A stretch of DNA of 64,000 bases from DASZQY01 sp963843565 (GTDB taxonomy: Bacteria; Pseudomonadota; Alphaproteobacteria; Rhizobiales; Kaistiaceae), in assembly GCA_963843565.1 (NCBI GenBank), contig CAWJKY010000003.1, positions 2,046,001 to 2,110,000 of the forward strand, written 5' to 3'. Under the pieces are notes generated by a model. It searched no databases. It was not told the DNA's origin and saw only the letters and a program-made list of their open reading frames with translations. Positions 35,395-44,212 of this stretch are shown piece by piece. Position 1 is the stretch's first letter. Each line of letters begins with the position of its first letter. The translations under genes were made by a program, and so were the position numbers.

Positions 35395-35613
35395 AATGCG
35401 CGGCGGAACCGCAGTCGGAGCCCTGAGATCTTCGAGAAGCTTGTCCGTTGGTATCCGGTCGGACGCGTGGGCCAGCCGGACGACATCGCGGCTGCGGTGG
35501 CCTACATAGCCTCGGACGAAGCGAGCTTCGTCAGCGGCGCAAATCTGGTCGTCGATGGCGGACTTACCGCGGGCAACGCGATGATGGGCGGGCAGACAGC
35601 GGTCAAAAGATGA
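35395..35613 (+). pseudogene. 3' remnant of a short-chain dehydrogenase/reductase gene
   Basis: The frame ending at 35613 encodes the C-terminal portion of a classical SDR: 'EIFEKLVRWYPVGRVGQPDD', then 'IAAAVAYIASDEASFVSGAN' and 'LVVDGGLTAG'. The N-terminal Rossmann fold and the catalytic Ser-Tyr-Lys part are missing: upstream of about 35400 the frame loses SDR similarity and runs antisense into the Sel1 gene region. It is best read as a decayed gene left by a deletion. Confidence 0.75.
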
Positions 35614-35707
35614 AGTCGTCACCCGATCCCGGACAACCGACAGACCGCAACACCTCTCTTGTCGGCTTCGTTGATGGCGCGCCGCCGACAACCCGCCGCA
35701 GGGCTTC

Positions 35708-37555
35708 CTAATCTCGCTGGAACAAGGAGAAGATGCGGAACCCCGGCCACCGGCGAACAGGAGGCGGTTCGCTCGGTGTGGCAACGACATCGACCGTGGG
35801 CTTCCGTTTATCGACCGTGGGCTTCCGGGTAATGAAGCCACCCTGTGGATAGTCGCTCAACACCGCGACGAACTCTGTGCGATAGTTGGTTTCCTTGCTC
35901 AGCGGCTCGTCCGAGATGATGATCGAGGATCGCGGCAATGCGGTCGGCGCGATGCGATCGAGCACATCCTGCGGGATGGTGATGCGGTCAAGCGCGTCCG
36001 TGGCATCGTCCCCGTCGTCGATTGTGACCGCGGTCCACCGAAGGCCGCCGTCGGCGTCCGCCACTGCAGTAAAGATGTGCGTGCCGATCGGTTTCTCGGG
36101 GTCGCGGATCGTGACCGGGACCTCAATGCTGGTGTCGAACACCTCGCCGCCCCCGTCCCGCGCCGGCGCGTGTGTGTTGCGTCGCACGTAGAGGGTTTGC
36201 GTCGCGCGGCTGATGTAGATCGAGACAGGCTCGAGCAGGAGCTTCGCCTCGCTCGCTGCGCTGGCGGCGTCGGCTTTCGCTGTTTCGGCCGCCTTGGCGG
36301 CGTCCGCGGCAGCAGTGGCTGCGTCCGCCTTCGCCTTCGCGTCGGCCTTTGCCGTTTCCAGCTGCGTCGCCAGATCCGTCGCCTTGGCGGCGGCCTTCTG
36401 CTGCAGGTCCACGGCCCGCGCCCTGGCCTTGTCCGCTGCGGTGAGCGCCTTGTCGGCGGAGGCGAGCCGGGCGTCGGCGCGGGTCTTGGCTGACGTCAGC
36501 TTGCGCACCAGCGCCGCGGCCGATTTTGCCTCGCGCGCCGCTGCCGCGGCGGCTTCATTGGCGGCGTCGGCGGCGTTGGCGGCGTCCGCGGTGGCTGCGG
36601 CGGCGTCCGCGTTGGCGACGTCCACGCCTACAGCAGCGGCGTCGGCGGCCGCGTTTGCTGCTTCCAAAGCGTCCGCCTTCGCCTTCGCATCGGCCTCAGC
36701 CGTTTCAAGCTGTGCCGCCAGATCCGCCGCCGCTGCGGCGGCCTTCTGCTGACGGTCCGCGGCCTGCTCCCTGGCCTTGTCCGCACGCGCGAGCGCCTTG
36801 TCGGCGGACGCGAGCTGGGCGTCCGCGCGGGCCTTCGCTGACGTCAGCTTGCGCACCAGAGCGGCGGAAGATTTTGCCTCGTGCGCTGCCGTCGCAGCGG
36901 CTTCCTTGGCGGCGCGGGCTGCTTCGACAGCCGCCTCGGCCGCGAGGGCAAGCGTCTCGGCACGCGCCGGCGCCGCCGCAAGGGCCGCTGGGTCCGGCTC
37001 AAACAACGCCGGGTGCGAAAACTCGACCGGCACTGCGTCGTTCGGCGAGATGATCACCCGCATCCCGATCCGCGGCTTGTCGAAAACTTCCTCTGCGAAG
37101 CCGTAAGGCATGCGTATGCATCCGTGCGAGGCCGCGTAGCCGGGCAGCGGCCCACCATGCAGCGCGATGCCGTTCCAGGTGATGCGCAGCATGTTCGGCA
37201 TCCAGGCATCGTCGTACATCGTCGAGTGGTGGTCCTTGTCCTTCTCGACGACAGCGAAGACGCCTGCCGGCGTTTCGCGTCCCTTGGTGCCGGTCGAGAC
37301 CGGCGCGCGCAGGAACCAGCCGTCCGCGTCGTAGAAGGTGACCTGTTGGGACTTAAGCGACACGATCGCCATGATCGGCTCGCCGGCTTCGCGCGCCGCG
37401 CGCTCTATCACGTGCGGAACAGGTCGCTTCGTTTTGGCAGCGGCATCGGCGCTCATCGCCGTCACGGCGGCCAGCGCCGCGAACGCCACCATGAGGGGAC
37501 GGCCCCAACGCCGCATCGCCGCGCCGGATCGCGGTGTCTGAGATGGATCGATCAT
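35708..37555 (-). CDS. L,D-transpeptidase (YkuD) with duplicated Ala-rich coiled coil and degenerate second domain
   Basis: A 615-residue secreted protein (numbering from ATG 37555). A signal peptide is followed by a YkuD catalytic domain: 'VSLKSQQVTFYDADGWF', 'GRETPAGVF', then 'ITWNGIALHGG' and 'YAASHGCIRMPYGFAEE' with His133 and the catalytic Cys146. Such enzymes make 3-3 peptidoglycan cross-links or attach proteins to the wall. Residues about 205-440 are an Ala/Lys/Glu-rich coiled coil made of two near-identical 79-residue units (218-296 and 334-412). The C-terminal about 150 residues ('VSIYISRATQTLYVRRN', 'PEKPIGTHIFTAV') resemble the start of another YkuD domain but lack the His/Cys active site. 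An ATG at 37516 is an alternative start. It is convergent with the SDR remnant. Confidence 0.87.
   Translation of the reverse strand: MIDPSQTPRSGAAMRRWGRPLMVAFAALAAVTAMSADAAAKTKRPVPHVIERAAREAGEPIMAIVSLKSQQVTFYDADGWFLRAPVSTGTKGRETPAGVFAVVEKDKDHHSTMYDDAWMPNMLRITWNGIALHGGPLPGYAASHGCIRMPYGFAEEVFDKPRIGMRVIISPNDAVPVEFSHPALFEPDPAALAAAPARAETLALAAEAAVEAARAAKEAAATAAHEAKSSAALVRKLTSAKARADAQLASADKALARADKAREQAADRQQKAAAAAADLAAQLETAEADAKAKADALEAANAAADAAAVGVDVANADAAAATADAANAADAANEAAAAAAREAKSAAALVRKLTSAKTRADARLASADKALTAADKARARAVDLQQKAAAKATDLATQLETAKADAKAKADAATAAADAAKAAETAKADAASAASEAKLLLEPVSIYISRATQTLYVRRNTHAPARDGGGEVFDTSIEVPVTIRDPEKPIGTHIFTAVADADGGLRWTAVTIDDGDDATDALDRITIPQDVLDRIAPTALPRSSIIISDEPLSKETNYRTEFVAVLSDYPQGGFITRKPTVDKRKPTVDVVATPSEPPPVRRWPGFRIFSLFQRD
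35789..35827. repeat. Tandem 21-bp repeat in L,D-transpeptidase tail
   Basis: Two copies of an 18-base word (35789-35806 and 35810-35827) separated by TTT give a 21-bp period. In the protein this is the doubled heptad RKPTVDK/RKPTVDV near the C-terminus, a recent in-frame duplication. Confidence 0.8.
36320..36904. repeat. Imperfect long repeat encoding the coiled-coil units
   Basis: Segments 36320-36556 and 36668-36904 are near-identical direct repeats of about 237 bases. Each encodes a 79-residue unit that includes 'AALVRKLTSAK' and 'QLASADKAL'/'RLASADKAL'. They are separated by an Ala/Asp-rich spacer. The duplication lengthens the rod between the two ends of the L,D-transpeptidase. Confidence 0.8.
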
Positions 37556-38009
37556 GTCATGCCGTGAAATGAGGGGTCCCGCGCCAGCGCCGCCCAGCGT
37601 CACTTGTCGGTTGTTGCCAATCGCCCGGATTCACGTCAATTCGCTCCCCACGGGCTACCCCCCGTACGGTATTTTTCATATACGAGAGCGGACCGAGCAG
37701 GAAGGTGGTCGGCGGCTGAAATCGGCCCCCGACGGGTCGCGTCGCGGCAGAAGATGGTCACTTTCGCGCGAGCGGCGGCGCGACCCTCGGCGCACAACCG
37801 CCGGTTCGACCGATGCGGCTGGATGTCCTCGGTCGCACCGAGCGCGATGGCGGCCCGTTGTGCCAGGTTGCCCGGCAAGAATGGCTTCCTATTGGCGTCG
37901 AGCATTCGGACCGAGGTAAAGTCCAGGCCGATCCGGGAGGCCGCACGTCCTCCGGAAAGCGACGTGAATCTGCACCGATGCAGCCTCCTCAAATGAGACC
38001 ATTGCCGTC
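37556..38009. other. 454-base divergent gap between L,D-transpeptidase and adenine-deaminase genes
   Basis: No supported gene. Open frames exist on both strands but lack ribosome sites and recognisable domains. The segment around 37670-37690 (GTATTTTTCATATACG) is the AT-richest part and may hold a promoter. No palindrome matching the LacI operator at 47.6 kb was found here. Confidence 0.45.
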
Positions 38010-39872
38010 ATGCCATTGCCCGACGACCTGATCCTGAATGCCGCGGACGAAGTGAAGATCCGCCAGCACCTGACGCTGGTGGCGCTCGGCAAGCGCCCTG
38101 CCGATCTCGCCATTGAAGTCGGCCGGCTGTTCGCCAGCTACTCCCGCCAGTGGCACGACCGCCAGGAGATCGTCGTCGCCGGACGGCGCATCGCTTACGT
38201 CGGGCCGATCGGCAGTTATCGCCGCAAGGTCGGGCGGCGCGTCAGCTACCCGAAACTTTCGGCCGTGCCTGGATTCGGCGAGGTGCACAAGCACATCGAA
38301 TCGACGCATCTCACGCCCGAATACGAGGCAGCGCTGGTCCTGCCGCGCGGCAACACGTGGACGTGCGAGGCGAGCCACGAATTCGCCAACGTCAACGGGC
38401 CGCGCAACACGGAGTTCTGGCAGAAGGCGCGGCGCCTCGGCTCGCCGCTCAAGGTGTTCATCCAGCCGGGCTCGGCGGTACCGCCAAGCGCGTGGGAAGA
38501 GTCGGGTGGCTACTACGGCTACGCCGAGCAGAGCCGGTTTCTCGCCGACGACCTGTCGGTCACCAGCCTCGACGAGGTGATGGACTGGCCGGCGGTATGG
38601 AACCCGGAGAATCCTTCCTACGATCGCATGTGGGGGATGATCGGCGCGACCATCGAGAAACGCGGCGTGGTCGAGGGGCACGGCTCGGGGCTCACCGATC
38701 CGCACGACATCTCCGCCTTCGTTGCCGCGGGGCTGTCCTCCGACCATGAAATCTGGGCTCTGGACGAAGCCTGGGACCGGCTCACGCGTGGCCTTTTCGT
38801 CGAGCTCAGGCCGTTCTCCTACGACGCGATCATCCCCGGGTTGATCGAGCGCGGCCTTGCCGACTGGTCGAATGTTGCCTTCACCACCGACGACCGCAGC
38901 GCTTCCGAAACGCTCCAGCTGGGCGCTTCGGACCACAACGTGCGCCACGCGATCAAGTATGGCCTGGCGCCCGACATCGCCATCCAGTGCGCCACCGTCA
39001 ACCCGGCCCGTCACATGCGGATCGAACAGTGGGTCGGATCGATCACGCCCGGGCGTTATGCCGATCTGGTGCTGCTCGACGACGTCGACGCGATCTCGAT
39101 CGCGCACGTCTATTCGGACGGGATGCTCGTCTCCGATGGCGCGCGCTACGTCGGCCCCTTGCCGGAGGTCGAGTGGCCCACGTGGGCGACGAAGACCATG
39201 AACGTCGGGCGCAAACTTGGCGCGGCCGACTTCACGATCGCCGCACCGGCGGGGCGCCAGACGATGCAGGCGGCAGTGCTGCGACCGTTTCACTGGAACG
39301 AAGACTACCTCGTGGAGGAACTGCCGGTTGAGAACGGCGCCGTACAGCGGGACAGCAATCGGCTGATCACCAAGTGGGCACTGGTCGACCGTTACCGCGG
39401 CGACGGGGCGGTGGCGAAAATGTTCTGGACGGGGTGCGGTCCGGCCGATCCCGACACGGCGCTGGCGTGCTCCGTCGCCCATGACAGCCACAACGTCTGG
39501 GTTATCGGGTCGTCGGACGAAGCGATGGCAACCGCGGTCAACCGCCTTCAGGAAATCGACGGCGGCTGGGTGCTCGTCCACGGTGGCAAGGTCGCCGGCG
39601 AGGTGCGCTACGAGATCGCGGGGCTGATGACAGCGCGGCCGGCCGAAGACCTCGACGCGGAAATGCAGGCGTTCTACGCCGCCGCCGCCAAGGTCAAATG
39701 GATGTACGCGCCCTCGGCGCTGAATCTCTGGAAGCCGGGCTTTCCGGAATTCCTGATCTTCGCGACACTGACCTGTTCGCCGTGGCGCTGGGTGCTGGTG
39801 GCGCCCTCGACGCTGGCACCGGAAGGCTTCGTCAACGTGCAGACCGGCGAGACCCACGCGGTCGTGTGGTGA
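38010..39872 (+). CDS. Adenine-deaminase-family amidohydrolase, copy 1
   Basis: A 620-residue metal-dependent deaminase of the Ade family. The metal ligands are present: 'PGFGEVHKHIEST' (HxH), 'VEGHGSGL', 'GLSSDHEIW' and 'FTTDDRSASE'. The usual first motif in Ade is PGFID-H-H-ES; the Gly-Glu-Val-His-Lys form here is shared with the second copy at 49.5 kb and marks a distinct subgroup. The C-terminal adenine-deaminase domain is present ('FWTGCGPADPDTALACSVAH'). It would hydrolyse adenine to hypoxanthine or act on a related 6-aminopurine. It is followed four bases later by the deoxyribosyltransferase gene. Confidence 0.85.
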   Translation: MPLPDDLILNAADEVKIRQHLTLVALGKRPADLAIEVGRLFASYSRQWHDRQEIVVAGRRIAYVGPIGSYRRKVGRRVSYPKLSAVPGFGEVHKHIESTHLTPEYEAALVLPRGNTWTCEASHEFANVNGPRNTEFWQKARRLGSPLKVFIQPGSAVPPSAWEESGGYYGYAEQSRFLADDLSVTSLDEVMDWPAVWNPENPSYDRMWGMIGATIEKRGVVEGHGSGLTDPHDISAFVAAGLSSDHEIWALDEAWDRLTRGLFVELRPFSYDAIIPGLIERGLADWSNVAFTTDDRSASETLQLGASDHNVRHAIKYGLAPDIAIQCATVNPARHMRIEQWVGSITPGRYADLVLLDDVDAISIAHVYSDGMLVSDGARYVGPLPEVEWPTWATKTMNVGRKLGAADFTIAAPAGRQTMQAAVLRPFHWNEDYLVEELPVENGAVQRDSNRLITKWALVDRYRGDGAVAKMFWTGCGPADPDTALACSVAHDSHNVWVIGSSDEAMATAVNRLQEIDGGWVLVHGGKVAGEVRYEIAGLMTARPAEDLDAEMQAFYAAAAKVKWMYAPSALNLWKPGFPEFLIFATLTCSPWRWVLVAPSTLAPEGFVNVQTGETHAVVW

Positions 39873-39876
39873 TCCC

Positions 39877-40461
39877 GTGCCGCTGAAAGTCTATCTGGCC
39901 GGACCGGAAGTGTTCCTGGCTAACGCCCGCGAAGTCCTCGACGCCAAGATCGCGCTCACCCGCAAGGCGGGCCTCGTGCCGGTGTCGCCGGGCGATCTCG
40001 CCATTCCCGAGACGCCGACGCGGAAGGAAAAGGGGCTCGCCATCTCGCGCATCGACGAGGCACTGATGACGAGCGCCGACGCCATCATCGCCAACCTGAC
40101 ACCGTTCCGCGGCATCCACGCGGACACCGGCACCTGCTACGAGCTCGGCTTCATGTGTGCCCGCGGTGCGCTGGCGTTCGCCTATACCAACGTCGCCGCC
40201 GACATCCATGCGCGCACGGCCGCGATGTTCGGTGGCGAGGACAAGATCGTGCACGACGCCACCGGCCGGCCGCGCGGACCGGACGGCCTGTCGGTCGAGG
40301 ATTTCGACATGATCGACAATCTGATGATGCACGGCGGCGTCGAGCGGCGCGGAGGCAGTGTCGTGGTGCGCGACGTGCCTGCAGACCGCCTCTACACCGA
40401 CTTCGCGGCCTTCGAGGACTGCCTGCGCCTGCTCAGCGAGAAGGCCGCCAAGCGGGCCTAG
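39877..40461 (+). CDS. Nucleoside 2-deoxyribosyltransferase
   Basis: A 194-residue enzyme that exchanges or hydrolyses the base of 2'-deoxynucleosides. Family signatures are 'KVYLAGPEVFLANA', 'ADAIIANLTPFRGIHADTGT' and 'CYELGFMCARG', with the predicted catalytic Glu89. The C-terminal 'DNLMMHGG' is also typical. The start is GTG at 39877, four bases after the deaminase stop. It is convergent with the BMP-type permease (4-base overlap of ends). Together with the deaminase and the nucleoside importer it forms part of a salvage locus. Confidence 0.88.
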   Translation: MPLKVYLAGPEVFLANAREVLDAKIALTRKAGLVPVSPGDLAIPETPTRKEKGLAISRIDEALMTSADAIIANLTPFRGIHADTGTCYELGFMCARGALAFAYTNVAADIHARTAAMFGGEDKIVHDATGRPRGPDGLSVEDFDMIDNLMMHGGVERRGGSVVVRDVPADRLYTDFAAFEDCLRLLSEKAAKRA

Positions 40462-41408
40462 TGTTCGACGACCGCGACCTCCTGGCGGGCACGCATGGCG
40501 CGGTAGCTGAACAGGAGCAGCGCCAGGATCGTAACGACGAAGGGGATCATCCGGATCAGCTCGGGCGGGATCCAGTCGAAGAGCCCCGGCAGCACCGTGG
40601 TCAGCCCGTCGAAGGCGCCGAACAGCAGGGCTGCCAGCATCACCCCCACCGGGTGCCGGGCGCCCAGCAACACCGCGCCCAGGGCGATGAAGCCGCGCCC
40701 CGCGGTCATGTTGGCGGTGAAGCCGATGAAGTTGAACATCGCCAGTTGCGCGCCGCCGAGACCGGCCAGTGCCCCGGAAACGACGAGGCTCCACGCGCGC
40801 ACCTTGTTGATCGGGATGCCCGCCGCCTCGGGGGCGGCCGGGTATTCGCCGACGGCCCTGAGCCACAGCCCCCAGGGGGTGCGGTAGAGGAAGTACCAGA
40901 TCGCGAAGACCAGGAATCCCGCCACCCAGCTCAGGAACGAGTGGCCCGAGAAGATGGCGACCAGCACCTGGCCGACGCCGGGGATGGCGTTGAGAAAGCT
41001 GAGGTCGACCGCCGGCACCGAGCCGGACGGCAGGTTGATCGAGGTGCCCTTGTCGCCGCCCGTGGCGATCGACAGCGCGAAGACCGTGCCGCCCGTCGCG
41101 AGCGCCCCGATGGCGAAGCCGATGATGATGATGTCGGCCTTCATTCGCAGATGGAAGAAGGCCATGATCGCACCCACGATCCCGCCGGCGATGAGCGCGG
41201 CCACCACTCCCACGTACCAGGGCGCATAGGCCGAGACGATCACCCCGGTGAGGCAGCCGATCAGCATGATGCCGTCGAGCGCCACGTTCAGCGCTCCACT
41301 GAGGTCGGCGACGAGGCCGCCCAGCGTCGCCAGCAGCAGCGGCGTCGAGGTGCGGATGATGGTGGCGAGGAAGGCCGCCGAGAAGATGGTCGCGAGGAGC
41401 TGGTTCAT
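40458..41408 (-). CDS. Nucleoside-type ABC permease 2 (BMP-associated)
   Basis: A 316-residue inner-membrane permease of the BPD_transp_2 family, with about eight to ten hydrophobic segments. The signature 'LLLATLGGLVADLSGALNVALDG' is represented by 'TPLLLATLGGLVADLSG'; later comes 'GVGEYPAAPEAAGIPINKVR'-type text, here 'LRAVGEYPAAPEAAGIPINK', the coupling loop. It is partnered with the second permease by a four-base overlap. The set of two permeases, a double-domain ATPase and a BMP binding protein matches nucleoside importers (NupNOPQ/YufNOPQ type). Confidence 0.9.
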   Translation of the reverse strand: MNQLLATIFSAAFLATIIRTSTPLLLATLGGLVADLSGALNVALDGIMLIGCLTGVIVSAYAPWYVGVVAALIAGGIVGAIMAFFHLRMKADIIIIGFAIGALATGGTVFALSIATGGDKGTSINLPSGSVPAVDLSFLNAIPGVGQVLVAIFSGHSFLSWVAGFLVFAIWYFLYRTPWGLWLRAVGEYPAAPEAAGIPINKVRAWSLVVSGALAGLGGAQLAMFNFIGFTANMTAGRGFIALGAVLLGARHPVGVMLAALLFGAFDGLTTVLPGLFDWIPPELIRMIPFVVTILALLLFSYRAMRARQEVAVVEH

Positions 41409-42568
41409 TTGCGGCCCCCCGCCAGCGGCGAGCCGGCCGGCAGCGCGCGGCCGCCGCGCCCGGCGAGCCGCATCAGCCAGGCCCGGCCGGGGATTGAGAA
41501 CTGCGAGGCGACGAGCATGATGATGATCGCCGCAACCACGCTGATCACCTCGGCGGGAACGTCCGTGCGGATATTCATGAGCTGCGCGCCCTGCCGGAGA
41601 TAGGCGTAGAACATTGCGACGATCGGCACCGCCAGCGGCCGGTTGCGGGCGACGATGGCGATCAGGATCCCCTCGAAGGCGAAGCCGCCCTCGAACAGCA
41701 CCGTGAGCTGCCGGAAAGCCTGCCCCTGGACGAACATCGAACCGAGCAGCCCGCCCAGCGCCCCCGCCGCGGTCATCGCCGAAACCATGATGAAATTGGC
41801 GCGGATGCCGGCATACTCGGCGAAGCGGGCATTGTGCCCGACGAGCCTGAGCTTCAGCCCCCAACTCGTCCGGTAGAGCGCGAACCACACGGCCACCACC
41901 GCCACGATCGCGAAGATCAGCCCCAGGTCGATGCGGGTGTGGTTGACCAGCACGGGATAGAGCGAGCCGTCGGGGAAGCGCTCGGTGGTGAGGAGGCCAC
42001 TGCCCGGTGCCACCAGCTGCACCCGCACCAGGTAGTTGCAGAGTTCGATGGCGATGTAGTTGAGCATCAGCGTCGAGACGATCTCGTTGGCCCCGAGCCT
42101 GGCCTTGGCGATGCCCGGCAGGAACCCGTAGAAAGCGCCCGCCGCCAAGGCCGCCAGCACGCCCAGCGGCAGGCCCAGCCAGGTCGCACCGATCGGTGAC
42201 AGCGCCACGTAGGTCGCCGCGAGCGCCCCGACATAGAGCTGGCCCTGCACCCCGAGTGCGAACTGCCTCGCCTGGAACACCAGGCTGAACGCCAGCCCGG
42301 TCATCGTCAGCTTGGCGACGTCGTCCACCCACAGCCCGAAGGTCCGCATCTTCGAGAAGGGCGCCGTGAGCAGCGTCATGAACGCGTCGATCGGCTCCTT
42401 GGAGGTGAAATAGATGATGGCGATGGTCACTGCCATCGCGATCACCAGCGCAGTCAGCCCGCGCCCCACCTCGCGGCCGGCGATCGACCAGCGGGTCGGC
42501 GGCCGCATGTTGCCGGCGCTCGAGGCATCGGCGACTGCGGTGACGGGGCCGGCGGTTTCCGCTGTCAT
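41405..42568 (-). CDS. Nucleoside-type ABC permease 1 (BMP-associated)
   Basis: A 387-residue BPD_transp_2 permease with a longer N-terminus than its partner. It shows 'AVTIAIIYFTSKEPIDAFMT', the central 'GLAFSLVFQARQFALGVQGQ' and the coupling loop 'LKLRLVGHNARFAEYAGIRA'. The start at 42568 overlaps the ATPase stop by four bases and its own stop overlaps the next permease start, giving tight translational coupling. It forms the membrane pore of the nucleoside importer. Confidence 0.9.
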   Translation of the reverse strand: MTAETAGPVTAVADASSAGNMRPPTRWSIAGREVGRGLTALVIAMAVTIAIIYFTSKEPIDAFMTLLTAPFSKMRTFGLWVDDVAKLTMTGLAFSLVFQARQFALGVQGQLYVGALAATYVALSPIGATWLGLPLGVLAALAAGAFYGFLPGIAKARLGANEIVSTLMLNYIAIELCNYLVRVQLVAPGSGLLTTERFPDGSLYPVLVNHTRIDLGLIFAIVAVVAVWFALYRTSWGLKLRLVGHNARFAEYAGIRANFIMVSAMTAAGALGGLLGSMFVQGQAFRQLTVLFEGGFAFEGILIAIVARNRPLAVPIVAMFYAYLRQGAQLMNIRTDVPAEVISVVAAIIIMLVASQFSIPGRAWLMRLAGRGGRALPAGSPLAGGRK

Positions 42569-44112
42569 GCGAGCCCTGCCTGCATCTCTGCGGGGCTTTG
42601 CTCGGAGAGCCCCAGCATGTAGCTGCCAAGCGTCTCGGGGCTGAGGCCCTCGTGGTTGTGGAATGCGGCCACCACCCGGCCGCGGTAGAAGACGAGCAGC
42701 CGGTCGGAGAGCGTCAGCAGCTCGCCAAGGTCGGCCGAGCTCAGCAGCACCGCGGCGCCTGCGTCGCGGGCCGCGGCGATCGTCTTCCAGATGAACTGCG
42801 TTGCACCCAGGTCGACACCGCGGGTCGGCTGCGACACCAGCAGCAGTCTCGGCTGCTCGGCGAGTTCGCGCGCCACGACGACCTTCTGCATGTTGCCGCC
42901 CGACAGCGTACCGACCGGCACCGTCGGCCCGTTCACCTTGATCGAGAACCGCTCGATGAGCCGGACCGCATTCTCCTTGATCGCCTTGAGGTCGAGCAGG
43001 CCGCGGCGCACGAAACGGCGATCCTTGAGGCGGGTGGCGACCAGATTCTCGGCGACGGTGGCGCCGGTAGCGAGCCCTTCGGCGATCCGGTCCTCCGGAA
43101 TGTTGGCGATGCCGAGCCGGCGGCGCTGCAGTACCGAGAGCGGCACGATGTCCTGGCCACCGACCTCGATCCTGCCGCCGCTCACGCGCCTCAGACCGGA
43201 GATCGCCTCGACCACTTCGGCCTGGCCGTTCCCCTCGACCCCCACGAGCCCGAGGATTTCGCCGGACTTCACGCCCAGACTGAGACCCCGGCAGATGTCG
43301 CTGCCGCGGGCATCGACCAATCGCAGGTCGCTGACCTGGCAGACGTCGGCGGGCGCGGCGGCCTGCGCAGCGCGATCAACCCGCAATACCACCTCGCGGC
43401 CGACCATCATGGTGGCGAGCTGGTGCTCCGTAACCTCGGCGGTCTTCACCCGGCCAACCGTCTTGCCCTGCCGCATCACCGTGATGGTGTTGGAGATTTC
43501 CAGCACCTCCGGCAGCTTGTGGGCGATGAAGATGACCGTACAGCCCTGCTCGACCAGCGAGCGAATGGCGACGAAGAGCTCCGCCACTTCCTGGGGGGCG
43601 AGCACCGCCGTCGGCTCGTCCAGGATCAGGATGCGGGCATGGCGGTAGAGCGCCTTCAGTATCTCGACGCGCTGCTGCTGGCCAACCGGCAGCGCCCGCA
43701 CAGGCGGCAGCGGGTCGACGTTCAGCCGGTACTGCTCGCTCAGCGCCCGAACCTTGTCGATGGCTTCCTGGCGGTCGAAGCGGATGGTGGAGTGAGGCTC
43801 GGAGCCGAGGACCACGTTCTCGTAAACCGAGAACGAGGGCACCAGCGAGAAGTGCTGGAACACCATGCCGACGCCGGCGTCGATGGCGTCGCGCGGTCCG
43901 GAGAAGTGCATCTGCTTGCCGTCGAGGGTCAGGGTGCCGGCATCCGGCCGCTCGATGCCGAACAGGATCTTCATCAGCGTCGATTTGCCGGCGCCGTTTT
44001 CGCCGACCACGGCGTGGACCTCGCCTTCCTCGACGCTGAGGTTCACCCCGTCATTGGCGACCACGCCGCCGGGATAGACCCGGCCGATCCCCGTTGCCTC
44101 GATGAATGCCAC
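42565..44112 (-). CDS. Nucleoside-type ABC ATPase with two nucleotide-binding domains
   Basis: A 515-residue double ATPase of the ribose/BMP class. The first domain has Walker A 'VVGENGAGKSTLMKILFG', Walker B 'ILILDEPTAVLAPQEV' and H-loop 'FIAHKLPEV'. The second has the degenerate Walker A 'LVGVEGNGQAEVVEAISG', signature 'LSGGNMQKVVVARELA' and 'LLVSQPTRGVDLGA'. The GTG at 44112 is preferred (AGGT upstream, homology begins 'AFIEATGIGRVYPGG'), although the frame stays open further upstream. It energises the BMP-type importer of this operon. Confidence 0.9.
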   Translation of the reverse strand: MAFIEATGIGRVYPGGVVANDGVNLSVEEGEVHAVVGENGAGKSTLMKILFGIERPDAGTLTLDGKQMHFSGPRDAIDAGVGMVFQHFSLVPSFSVYENVVLGSEPHSTIRFDRQEAIDKVRALSEQYRLNVDPLPPVRALPVGQQQRVEILKALYRHARILILDEPTAVLAPQEVAELFVAIRSLVEQGCTVIFIAHKLPEVLEISNTITVMRQGKTVGRVKTAEVTEHQLATMMVGREVVLRVDRAAQAAAPADVCQVSDLRLVDARGSDICRGLSLGVKSGEILGLVGVEGNGQAEVVEAISGLRRVSGGRIEVGGQDIVPLSVLQRRRLGIANIPEDRIAEGLATGATVAENLVATRLKDRRFVRRGLLDLKAIKENAVRLIERFSIKVNGPTVPVGTLSGGNMQKVVVARELAEQPRLLLVSQPTRGVDLGATQFIWKTIAAARDAGAAVLLSSADLGELLTLSDRLLVFYRGRVVAAFHNHEGLSPETLGSYMLGLSEQSPAEMQAGLA

Positions 44113-44173
44113 TTGCACCTGCCCTGGTGGACGGCGCCGCGACTTGCGAGGCCGCGCCACCGAAGGATGAGGC

Positions 44174-44200
44174 GTGGCGCGGGATCGCCCCCCGCGCCAC
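44174..44200. terminator. Stem-loop between binding-protein and ATPase genes
   Basis: A perfect 10-bp stem, GTGGCGCGGG / CCCGCGCCAC with a 7-base loop, lies 12 bases after the binding-protein stop codon and before the ATPase gene (both on the - strand). There is no T-tract. Such hairpins usually raise the level of the binding protein over the downstream membrane genes. Confidence 0.55.
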
Positions 44201-44212
44201 GTCAGAGATCGC

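Noticed and set aside
35293..35841. Longer version of the Sel1 protein
   Set aside because: The extension runs antisense through the SDR remnant and into the L,D-transpeptidase 3' end, is low-complexity and has no ribosome site, whereas ATG 35292 has GGGAG.
36320..36904. Possible CRISPR-like or satellite array in the repeated region
   Set aside because: Only two long imperfect copies within a continuous coding frame; they encode a coiled-coil duplication.
37636..37992. 118-codon - strand frame between the L,D-transpeptidase and adenine deaminase genes
   Set aside because: No ribosome site, no recognisable domain, composition close to a shadow; not supported as a gene.
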